This document shows, one piece after another, positions 49,770-60,763 of a DNA stretch of 64,000 nucleotides (the first letter of the stretch is position 1; every line of letters starts with the position of its first letter). The DNA lies in NCBI GenBank assembly GCA_036852015.1, contig JAANDG010000084.1:295061-359060 (forward strand). The letters are read 5' to 3'. The position numbers and the translations under genes are program-made. The notes under the pieces were generated by a model that made no database searches, was not told where the DNA came from, and worked only from the letters and a program-made list of their open reading frames with translations. The stretch is from Pelodera strongyloides. Its lineage: Eukaryota; Nematoda; Chromadorea; Rhabditida; Rhabditidae.

Positions 49770-52700
49770 TTTTAATATGTGAATTTACATATGTGGCTGT
49801 GTTCCCACATTAATTCAGCGGGCGGCATCAAATTAGTATGGAGTTTGCAACATGTAAAACGGACGCGATTCGCACACGTGAATATAGCAAGAGTTCTGTA
49901 ATTTTGACTGATAACGTCTACGGGGGTCTAAACTAGAAAGGGAGAGAGGAGATATGAAAATGAGACTAATTCTTTCGTGACCAAAAGATCAAAATGTCAA
50001 CGCACCGTTTCAGTGTGAACCTAAACCATAGAGGGGGGCCCACCAAAAATGGTGCATGATGCAACTTTTACGCGTTTTTCGCACAGCCGAATGCAATTGG
50101 TGCATGTGAACTGCCGCGCACACATCAATTCCTATACATAGGAAACGGAAGAACCATTCGGTGAAGATTTCCGTTTTTTTTCAATGCCCATCCCATTTGA
50201 TAGCCACTTGATGGATATACGAAACTAACTTAGAGTCTCATAACCTATATTCAAACATAAACTGTTTGTTGCATACTTGCCGCATCTCCCCAGTCAGTGA
50301 ATTCGTTATCAGCCCCGCAGTTCTGCAACAAAGACTAAGTGTACGTAGTTTTCTCCCGTCTCGTTTGGAAGACCCTTATCACATGCAGCGTGCGACCTTA
50401 ACTGATCTTATGACTTAATAATGACTGAGTTTTATTATGAGATCGGTTTTCCCGGTTTTCGTCAACAGTTCTTCTAGGGAATGCATAATGATGCGACTAC
50501 ACAACTAATGGAACTCTGGCAATGGTATACATGCGCGCAGCGACAGCCTTGCACATCGTGCGTGAGCCGAAACAAGTTTGCGCATTTACTGACGAATACA
50601 CAATTAGAATTCCATTTGTTACGCTAAACTGGCAAACTCGCAACAGTTGACATGTGCTTTATCTTGCTGATGACATAACGTTTGATGCGTTGAAACAGAA
50701 AATAGGTACCCAATTTTATTGAATTATATATTTACATATTGACCTGCGCGTAACGCACATCATCCAAACATTCAAATAAACAAAGCTTCCAACTTTATAT
50801 AATAAGATGTATATGCAACCTTTTTGAACTTATGTATCAGCAGCGCTCTCGATGTAAGACAACTCAGTGCAGTGGGACATGAACAGTCTTTTTTCCTGAG
50901 CGTAACACACCTTGTGAAAACGTACAAACAAGCAAATATAACAAAATAAGGCAATACGACTTCACTAATTGGGGTAAAGCATTTATCATTTTCATTCATC
51001 ATACTGTAACGTGAGATGAATGTGGTTCCAAGCTAAGTAGGAATCCTGAATAATTTGTTTTTATCAAGAAAATATCATCAGTTGGTCACCAAATGGTCAC
51101 CAACTGATCATGAAAATCGACTAACAATAAGCCAGTGATGTATTATTACAAGAGACACTTTATATACCAACACCTTGCACCAGAACACCACGTGAATACT
51201 CCGCTGATACATAAAAATAAAAAGCCATTTTTTATTGAAAACGCGAGGCACTTATTTACACACAAATACTTTAAACATGCACAACAAGGAAGAGTGTTTA
51301 AATCAATTATAAAAGGGAGACCAAAAGGTTTCCACCGCAAAAAAAAATTTGGCGACTGGTGACCAGTTGATGACGGTTTTCGAATAAACTTGGTCGCCAC
51401 ATGGTCACGAAATTGTCACGAAATGAGCTGGCCCACCAAAAAACCAGTAAACCGTCACCAATTCAGCCATTTTCTATGTTATAGACATGTATAAAGACGT
51501 TGAATGCTCTCATATGCAGTTTTGAAGACGGCAGACGAAGTGGAGTAATAGATCAAGTAGCTCGTGGATTGTGAATCACCGATGCGCGGGTAACCTTGCT
51601 AAAACGTTGTTGTTTAATATGATGCTTTGGGGAAAGGTCTATTCAAAGCTTGTTATAAAAGTGGTGTGCTCATTCTGCAAAATAATCATATTTGTTTTGA
51701 TTCAGTCTGTATTCTTTTAATTATATCTCGCCGATATTTAGTGCCGTTTAGTGTGCGTTGTGAAGCGTAATGCACACTCATCTAAAAATTGCGGAGAGCA
51801 AGCGAGCGCACTTGACCCTTTAATTTTAAACTGTCAAAAAGTAGGTACTCTGATAAGCCCTATCCTTATGTATGTTAGTAACTTATTACTACGCCATCTA
51901 CTTGCACTCCCGTCTAACTGAATCAAGAAACGATAAAAAAAACTGCCTACACTTTAAATAACAAAACACAAGAGTGCTTGACTTACACAGTGACAGAGTG
52001 TAGTGATGCGAGAGAAAAGCGACAGTGAAAGATGTAGATAAACAGTTGTGCGGTGAGAGAGTGCAGAAGCTTTGGTTAGGTAGCAACTTCCATCGACAGC
52101 GAGGTAATACTACAGTAGCATAGGGAGCGTTAGGTGCTGAGAAGCAACTTCCTAAACAAAGGACAGTTCACCGATTACGGTATCGACAACACAGACAGGA
52201 AGAAAGGCAAAGTGGTAGAGTAGGTGGTTTTCAAACGTATCCCGGGCAACTGTATCCCATGTTTGTTGTGACGGAAATGGCACATTATTTGCACATAATC
52301 AATTAGGATGAAGCTATTCTTAATCTATTTAAAAACCACGTTGAATACCGCTTTGAAGATACTAGACACCGTTGTACATACACAATAAAGAATCCCTTCT
52401 TTGAATTCCTCCCTCTCCCCACGAAGTTCGTATGGGGAGACTTGGGGAGACTCCTCCCCTCCAAGTTGGGGAAATAGAACCCACGACAGAGTTCACCGTA
52501 CTGATACGATACATTGTGCTCAAGGGATACATAACAGTGGTAGTGAACAAAAACACTTTTAACTAACATCAGTGAAGTTACAAACTACACAAACAACATG
52601 AGGGTACAGAGTACAAACTACATACTGTACAACTACAACACTTGTGAATACATTTGCATACGAATTAAAGTGGTAAAGGAAGGATAGATAAAACTCGTAC

Positions 52701-52921
52701 AGTGTAGAGAGTGTGCAGAGAAGGAAGGACAACCAGTAGGTGTTGTTGTACTGTATGCCAGACGACCAGACGACTAGGACGCCAGAAATGGTTTGCTATA
52801 AAAGACACTCTAAGTACGGTAATCAGAATCTAGAATAGAAATTAGAGAACTGCACTCCAATCACCTCGGCTCCGGTGGCTACTCATGCGATCTAAAACAT
52901 GCTCCATATACAGTAGACCTG

Positions 52922-53052
52922 AGGCCATATTCACCACTCATTCCCCGAGGGGGATCTAATCTGTTTTACCCCACAACTTTCACGTTAGAATGCTATTTTC
53001 AGTCCCCAGGGAATAGTTCCCCGAGGGAATCGTAGTGGTGAATATGGCTTCA
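52922..53052. repeat. GCCATATTCACCA foldback (copy 2)
   Basis: GAGGCCATATTCACCACTCA to GTAGTGGTGAATATGGCTTC, with inner CCCCGAGGG blocks. Intergenic. Confidence 0.92.
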
Positions 53053-53468
53053 GGATACTCAAATAATAGTATGCATGTGGTAGGATAGGATAGGGCAAAG
53101 AAGGGTTGTAGCTACTAGGATAGAAGAATTGATTGCTTTAGCTCTGAAATAGTTCTAAACGTAGAAACATTGGTCGCCAAAACGTCGCCAAATGGTTTCT
53201 CCCGAATACACTAAAATGCTGAACAAGTTACAATAGTGTTCAATTTGGTGCGCATTCCGTGCAGCATTCGATGAATCAAAACATGCGCATTCAAGTACGC
53301 ATTCATGTTCAACAAGGTCCCTACCTACGCATGCAGTAGTCACTGCGCAAGCAACTCATCCATTCATAACGCTTCATTATGTGTTGGAAATGAAGGAATG
53401 TGCATACAATACATGGCAAATCGTTTTTTTTCATGAAGATTCTTGAATTTAGAGAAAATTCTATACAC

Positions 53469-54524
53469 TCACCCCAAAAACACGAACCAGTACCACATAT
53501 TGAAGAGGAAAAACATCGTTGGAAACACCATTGCCGACGCCTATAAAAGATTCGCTGCCTGATCGCCGAATTCTCATAACTTTTCAACATGTAAATGCTC
53601 ATGTATAGCTGATTATAATCTCATAACTTTTCTTGTTCTCATGAATTTTCTACATATTATTGCGTTATTACGCACGCATCTTAGAACCGGCCACAAAATG
53701 TCATAACTCAATCCGGTTATACAAGTCATAAATCATAAGCAATAGCATTTCATTGGAGCACTTGTATAATACTTATAATACCTTATCCAGTTTGTCGGCG
53801 GTCCATTCAGGGCATTTCAGACATAACCACGAACATTTACAGCTAAATGAGAAAGTAAAAGTAAAAAGAGGCTGCGGTGCCGACAAAGTCAAACTATCTT
53901 AGATGCGACAGGAGCGCCAGGAGAGTGCCAGATGAGTGCCAACTCAAAATGGACAGCGCCACTCTGAGGCGCCATTCCTACCCCAATGCCGGACCCGCCT
54001 CCCGGCACTCTTACCATCCTAACACATAGTGCTGCATTCTATTTCGGTTATATTTACGCATTACAAAATAACATCATAAAAAACCAACTTGATAGTATGA
54101 TGCGTGCCATTTCTCGATAGAAAACCGACGACAGCCAACTCAATCAGAGATGCGAATATGAATGCCATTGAAGAGAGAATCCAGACATCAATTGCTGAAT
54201 AGAGACACAGATTATCGGACGAGTCTTTGGAGTGTGGGACCAGCTGGCGTACCTGCCGCGCACCGCCGCCGCAAACGCGCCAATTGGGATTATCTATTTC
54301 ATTTCACTCCAGATGAGATTCGAATTCCCTATCATAATAATCAGTTCGAGAATCAGCCACATTATATGGAAATTAATGTTTAAACCTCACCTTTTACATC
54401 ACTCGTCTTGGGTAAATTGCTGACAACCGAACCGAATTGGAACCTGAAGGAAGTATATTTTAGTTTTTGGAATACTCCCTCCCCATCCCCCTCTATCTAC
54501 CACACCATGGTACAGTAAGAAATT

Positions 54525-54559
<35 letters not shown>

Positions 54560-57500
54560 ACAGATAAACGAAAGAAGAACTCAAAAATACGTACGTAAGT
54601 GCCAGTAATGAGTTGACTCCGACAGTAGTTCGTGAAGGAATCTGCTCGGGACCCAAGTAGAATGAAACCTAAAAAGAACCAAATACGTCTATTATATTTC
54701 AAGTATATAGTAAGTAGTAAACGGATATTGATAGCTTTTTAGAAACGAAATACGTAAATAAACATACCCAAGAAATAAACACTGAAATATAGGCTGGAAC
54801 GTAGACCTGAAATGAAACGGGTATAAGAAAATGATCCTAGTGTTGAGCTGCACGCACTTTCTCGCTCTGAGAGCCCTCATCCTCAACATCTCTCTCTCCC
54901 TCTTTCTCTCTCTCTCTCTCGAATCTTTTTCTGTTATAACTACAGTATACGTACCTGAATCTTTATCTGTTATAGCTACAGTATACGTACCTGAACCTTT
55001 ATCTGTTATAACTATAGTATACGTACCTGTAAAATATAGAACCCGTACAATCGTTGGAAAGTGAATGTAGCAATCAATTCATTGAAGATCCCCGGAGGGT
55101 ATAACTGAAAAGATTCATAGTTAACGGGTCAGCGCCATGAAAAATGGGCGAACACTTCGAGGTTTTTCAATGCCAACCAGTTACTGTACCATGGATACTG
55201 CTAACAGTGCTAACAAAGCTACAGTACTTACCCTGAGAACACTGCTGGCGCTCAGGCTCGCTAGTAGTTTGGTAAAGACTTAAAGTAGAGGGAGCCTAAG
55301 TAAAGAACATGATCTATTACTCTGTAAGACCCTTGTTCCCTTCCGCAGATTCGGTTGAAAAAGTATCTCATCTTATTACGGTACTCGTGCTCACCCTCAT
55401 CTCGCTACTGGCTCGAAAGTCGACGAGTACATAATCAGGGAGGGTGATGTCCCCCTTGAGGATAGTGATCGGATCCACAGTGTCAATCCACTCCATTTCT
55501 ACCTTAAAACTGTAATTTTAAATCGTTCTCCAAAACTGGACTGTACAAAGAGAGAGAGAAACTTATGTGCATAGAAAGGTAAGGAACTATTAGAAAGAAT
55601 ATTTTATGCACTTGCTTCAGGTGTTATAAAGTGCTTTCTGCTTTCTTCAGACTGCACTGTTCTTGCAATTAGTCGAAACAATAACAGCACACATACCTCA
55701 TTATGGTTGTAGGTAAAACTCTCGTAGAACAACATACACCTGCAACGGAAACAAGTCATGATGCGTAGTTTCGACCAATGGCCTAACTAAGCCTAATAAT
55801 AAGTCTCAGAGTGAGCCGGAGCGTAAGCCAAAGTAGCAGGGCCCAGTCCCCAAGTAACAGAGCCCAGTCCCCCGAATTCCCCCAACAACCGGGCCCAGTA
55901 ACAGGGCCCGTAAGCATAACCCAACCTCAGTAACAGGGCCCAGTCCCCTGAATTCACAATGAAAGCGTGACCTTTGTTGATCGATGGGAAATGTCCTGAG
56001 AGTGGATGAACATGGTCCAACAAGCTTCGTACGGTAGTTGTGCCATATACTTCCATTACTGTAATTGGAAAAGAATATAAGCAAATAGTATGAGGCAATT
56101 AAAATAATGGACACGCCCATTTTTTACGCTCACAAAGACAAAATTGCAAATGTCTGCATTACGTTGCCAACATCAACGCATAGAACAGCTGATTGTCAAT
56201 TGTCACAAAAAATCATCATAAAAACTCATTGTCAATTGTCAGACGAGTCATTTTCCCTCGGCTCTGACTCTTCAACATAAAGGACCCTCACAAACAACGA
56301 ACGAAAAAAATAATGGATATTTTCTTAGTTTAGTAACTCACCTATACAATTGAAGAAATATATTGCTAAACGGACTGTTATGTATCGATGCATCTTTTGT
56401 GTTCACAAAACACGCGTGTGGATTCCAGATCTCTTTTATCACCTTTCCTCCATCAACGGACATATTGCTGGAAAGATAATTTATTAGATAAAAATGGATA
56501 ATTATCTAATTACTTTTTTTACTAAACCCCGGAAACCTTCACGAAAGGCCGCGAAGAATTTAGCGGTGCGCGGCGCAACAAAAAGCGTAGAATATTCTAT
56601 CAGATGTGGTTCTCCCGGCGCACCGCCTGAGTTTTCTCAACATACGTCTACGTTACGTAAAAGAACTTTAACAACGTGACGAAATAAATTAAAACCTTGT
56701 TCAATAAAAGCAGTAAACTTCAATGATTAATAAAGTCAAACCTCTTGCACGGATTGAGGTGTGCATATGCTAGTGCTGGATCTATCCACCTCTCTGTTAC
56801 ATATATGTCCAACTCAAATTCCGATGTTATTTCAATGATCTTCGAGACTTCTTGCACCCAAATCTGAAGGAAATTGTTAAGTATTTAATAATATTTAATA
56901 ACCAGGACCTGGTGCAACACCTAGGGATACCACGTGTATAACACTGACAATGAGTGTGGAATTAAAATGGTTCTATAGTGGGAATGTCTTACGGTATGTC
57001 TATAATATATGAATTTCTTCCGATACTGTACACTAAATAGGAGAACTGAATACAGCAAAGAAACCGTTTGATGAAATACCCCCGGTCCGTACAAATATCC
57101 AACACCTCGGCATACTGTAGGATTAGCGGTGCTACCTAACTAGAAGCCTACCTCAACAGACACCTTTACATGTCCGCCCGGCAAATCCCTTTTATTGTAA
57201 TTGTGATTGATAAGGAAATCCAACACCTCGGCATCATCTGAAAAAGACATCAATCAATATGTGTACTGTAGAGCGGTTTGTCACTGTGGTATACTGTAAC
57301 CCTCTTTACCTTCGTTAACATACTAACATACAGTTTTACGTTTTACCTGCACACTTGGTAGGATCTTCTCGAGACTGGTATAATTGACCCTTGGTTTTGT
57401 TTCTGTAAATATAAAGCGATTAAAAAGTTAAAACCACTTCTGGGATACGGGCCGTTATCGGGCTGTTATTATGGTCGCGAACTGCAAATACAGCTCGAAA

Positions 57501-58508
57501 AACATCACTCACCTCTTTTTATAACACTCTCCGTTCTCCAGCAGAATAAAAACTAAAATGAAAACAGAAAGAAGATACACCATTATTTCATCTGAAATGG
57601 AACATATTAGGTTAATGAAAAGAAAAATCATAATTAGGCAGAAATCGCAGAAGGGTATTAAAGAGAAAGGGTATTTGAAAATAAGTTCAGTCTTAAGTCG
57701 TCAATCCACCATCTACTATACTTCTCTATGGACGATTTCTAACACAGCTTCTACCGCAGAATGTAATTTATTTAAATAAAAAGTTCTCAAGTGACTATGA
57801 CATTTTAGTGAACTTTTATATAAATGAAGAGGACGGCATGTGGGGTAATATCTAAGGGTGAGAATCGACTTCTTTGGATATCTTCCAAGTTCGGAAGGCA
57901 TCTCTCTTTGAAACGGGAAGAGAGAGAGAGAGACCTGAGAGAGAAGAAAGAGATAGAGCCCCATCCCCTACGTATACTAAATCAATGTATCTCTGTCTAT
58001 TCTATCCATCCGTGTGAATTCAGTAATTGGTTGTTGCTGAAAAAGGAGATCTAATTCTCCGACAAATTTATCTCCAGGCAAATCATCCAAACAAATAGCT
58101 TTCTCGTAAACTAGGATAGGAACCCTAACAGACTATGCTCGTCAACGCTATGTTAATTACCCTAATGACATGTTAATTATCAACAACCTCCTTACATGAT
58201 TATCAATTGGCACCTCCGAAATGTTACAGCTTCTATGCAATACATTAAAGGGGTCAGGACAAGCTGTCAATCATCAGACACGCTCCACACATAAAAATGT
58301 GTTCATTTTACATGCGGCGTTGGCAAATCTTTAAAAAATATAAGACGCCCAACCAAAAATCGTCAGTCAAAAAAGGATTGCGTGTGTCGCCTGTAGCCAT
58401 GACTACATGAATGACAATTTGAAAGGAGAAATTGTAGCTTTCAAGGTTGTATTTTATGAAATAAACCAGGACACTAAAAGACAAGAACCCTAGCCCCACG
58501 TCCATCAT
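53469..58508 (-). CDS. Cys-loop ligand-gated ion channel, probably anion-selective
   Basis: Pentameric neurotransmitter-type channel subunit. Exons, transcript order: 58475-58508 (tentative signal-peptide exon), 57513-57552, 57347-57402, 57152-57237, 56742-56863, 56342-56467, 55972-56058, 55697-55739, 55395-55502, 55027-55104, 54768-54806, 54595-54668, 54391-54443, 54089-54194, 53782-53842, 53469-53540 (TGA); about 394 residues. Seen: [10 protein letters not shown] (the W-x-D motif), INxP-type [10 protein letters not shown], and the Cys loop [16 protein letters not shown] with exactly 13 residues between cysteines. M1 is [14 protein letters not shown]1-M2 reads [19 protein letters not shown] with Pro-Ser-Arg at -2' to 0'; the M2 end is [12 protein letters not shown]3 is [20 protein letters not shown]4 is [15 protein letters not shown]. 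The -2' proline and 0' arginine favour anions. The ligand is unknown. The M3-M4 loop is very short and Cys-rich. Confidence 0.9.
54521..54557. repeat. (GA)n microsatellite in channel intron
   Basis: GA dinucleotide run in intron 54444-54594. Short CT runs also occur at 54892-54920. Confidence 0.97.
54918..55035. repeat. 36-bp repeat, three copies, each with a splice-donor-like site
   Basis: The unit on the + strand is TATACGTACCTGAA then TCTTTATCTGTTATAACTACAG-like sequence. On the gene's strand each copy reads CAG/GTACGTATAC. The copy at 55027 is the real donor of the exon 55027-55104. Confidence 0.93.
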
Positions 58509-59165
58509 ATAGCCCTAGATGCATACGGTATAAAGAATAAACATGTAGGTATACGAACGTCGCTTGCTTGAAATATATTACATGAAGGTAACGATAATCG
58601 CTACTACATTATAGGAAAAGTTTATAATTTCCTACAGTAACCGGGTACAACCACCCAGCATATTTTTAGAATGTTATCAAATAAGTCAGCTCAAGCAAGT
58701 CAAAACGTCCAATATGCCTTCGTCTGGCTTCGGGCCCACATGGAAGAAAGGGGAAAGGGCCAAATTGGGAAGTTAGCGGGTCGTCGGTCCCTGGGGAAGG
58801 TTTAGTGATGAGAGAGGGAAGGAAGAGATAGAGAAAGAAGAGGAGAGAAATAGAGAGAAAAGAGAGAAGGGAAGGACGAGGGGTGAATAGTGAGCAGAGA
58901 GAGAGAGATGGCGAAGATATGCAAAGTAAAAGCTCGACTTTTTTTGCGAAATTTTTTGTCAGGTTCACGCAAAGCCCTGGCCAAAATGCAAAAAGGGTAA
59001 TTCAATCTTGCCAAGAAAATACACTCGCTTGTTTGCCAATATCCGCGGCAGCAGGTAACGCGAACGAAACACAGTTTTTTTTAAAGCTTAACGTAAAAGT
59101 TGATGAAAATATTCATGAAATAATGTAACAATAGGAGAATAGTTTGATTGCATGAACGAAAAATT

Positions 59166-59244
59166 GGGGTATTGGACGAGTGGGGGTCGAACCCACGACC
59201 TCTGGATTACCGGTCCAGTATGCTAATCACTACACTACCGCCAC
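59166..59244 (-). other. tRNA-like sequence with strong A and B boxes
   Basis: The reverse strand reads TAGTGTAGTGATTAGC, a perfect 5-bp anticodon stem CTGGA/TCCAG, and a perfect T-arm GTGGGTTCGACCCCCAC. The anticodon loop CCGGTAA has C at position 33 instead of U, and the acceptor pairs only in part. The T-arm side is repeated in inverse orientation at 59258-59312, so this looks like part of a mobile foldback. Confidence 0.55.
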
Positions 59245-60311
59245 CCACACCCAAATTTCGTGGGTTCGACCCCCACTCGTCCAATACCCCAATTTTTCGT
59301 TCATGCAATCAAACTAAACTTTGGCCTGACCAGCCTTGAGAGGTCTTGCCTTCATTTAATCAATAGGAGAATAATCAACACATCTAGGTATTCAGACTAC
59401 CAACTTCTTGACATCTGTGAATACATCATAGTCCCACCCGAACAACTCCACACAATAATTACCATACTTCATCTAATACAGTAAACTTGGTTTACCCAAT
59501 ACCTACAGTATACTACAGTACTTGTGGTGATATGCATGACATGCACAAATGAAGCTATATGCACGCACAATCCAAAGTTCTATGAAAAAATACTTATATA
59601 TAAAAAACCATTCCCAGTCCCCAGTGTCTCCTGTCTCATGCACAAATAAATACTGCAAAGGAATAATTCCAACGTTTACTAATAACAATGTACACCGTAA
59701 CTATGAATAAATAAACAAAAGTGTTACACACCGGATCAGAGTTCTAGGAGTATAGCTAAAGAACAGTAAGCTAGAAGAAATACAAAATGGGAGTTACAGA
59801 GCATGCGAATCGAAGCAGAAATTGTCTAGCTACTCTTACTAATGAACTAACGTTTCACAAATCTCAAGGCACTATTTTCGGTAGAATCTTTACATATAGA
59901 AAATTTATCATAAAACTACTACTCCACCACACATTACATTCCAAAATTAAAAGCAATACGGCACACAGTAAAAAATCATTTCCTAAAAGGAACGACTTCA
60001 AATAATAATACCACTAACCAATACTTATAAAGATAAAGCAACGTGCGTAATCAGAGATGTTAACAAACAATATATACAATCCAGGAAATGCGTAGACTCT
60101 CTATAGCCAGTCGACTAAAAAGTAACCAAAAAAAGAAGAAATATTTACAAAATTGGTCACAGGAATGTTCAATACAACAAAGAATCATTCATAGCATAAT
60201 AATTAAAAAACTAACTCGCTTAATCTTACTTGCATGTCTTACGTAAGGTTTCCCTAAAACAGAGTAGACCTGCTATTAGTAACCCTTAGAATAGTTCACA
60301 TTCACAGTATT

Positions 60312-60433
60312 TCAAGCGGGTTTTCAAACGGTATATTAAATAGCCAAATTCAAGCCCATTTAGCACAAATACATAGGAATGTAACTATCCAAACACACAC
60401 GTTTCAAAAACCGTCCGTTATACTGCTTTAAAC
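60312..60433. repeat. Diverged CCGGCC-type element
   Basis: TTCAAGCGGGTTTTCAAACGG to TTTCAAAAACCGTCCGTTAT followed by CTGCTTTAA. Shorter and diverged. Intergenic, downstream of UBE3D. Confidence 0.7.
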
Positions 60434-60763
60434 CCCAAAAAGCCACCTCCCTCAGACATGCAAATCAGGGTCAGTCGTTGTGAATAGCTCCAAAAGTCAG
60501 AGGGGAAACATGCCCTCTGCGAAGAAGAAGAAGCATAAAGGGACGTCTTCTAGATGACCGAGTCGAAGAGGTGTAAATAACCGACCTAGAACGAACATCC
60601 GTTATTCATGAGCACACCAAAGGAAATAGCATAAAAGCACGTATCTCACGCTATACATCTGCGTGGCTAACTCTATTGAAAATTTGTTGGGGTTTATTTG
60701 GCCGCTACTATAAAACTAACGTAGAACGCAACAATAAAGAGAAAAAAGTAGTTAGAAGTGTTT

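Larger units (their letters stand above)
46743..53468. other. 6.7-kb gene-poor, repeat-rich intergenic region
   Basis: Upstream of SGPL1 and downstream of the channel gene (both -). Holds the CCGGCC element (47364-47543), several CCATTTGG relatives, the one-armed TTAAAGGG element and the GCCATATTCACCA foldback. A GC-richer patch at 49290-49530 with AATAAA looks like an old mobile-element end but is not assignable. No exon set could be assembled. Confidence 0.65.
58509..60763. other. Intergenic between channel and UBE3D
   Basis: Contains a GA-rich stretch (58800-58915), the tRNA-like inverted repeat (59145-59312) and the diverged element 60312-60433. No coding evidence. Confidence 0.65.

Noticed and set aside
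58308..58508. Full 66-codon frame as a separate small gene
   Set aside because: Only the first 34 bases are useful, as a possible signal-peptide exon of the channel; the rest has no coding support.
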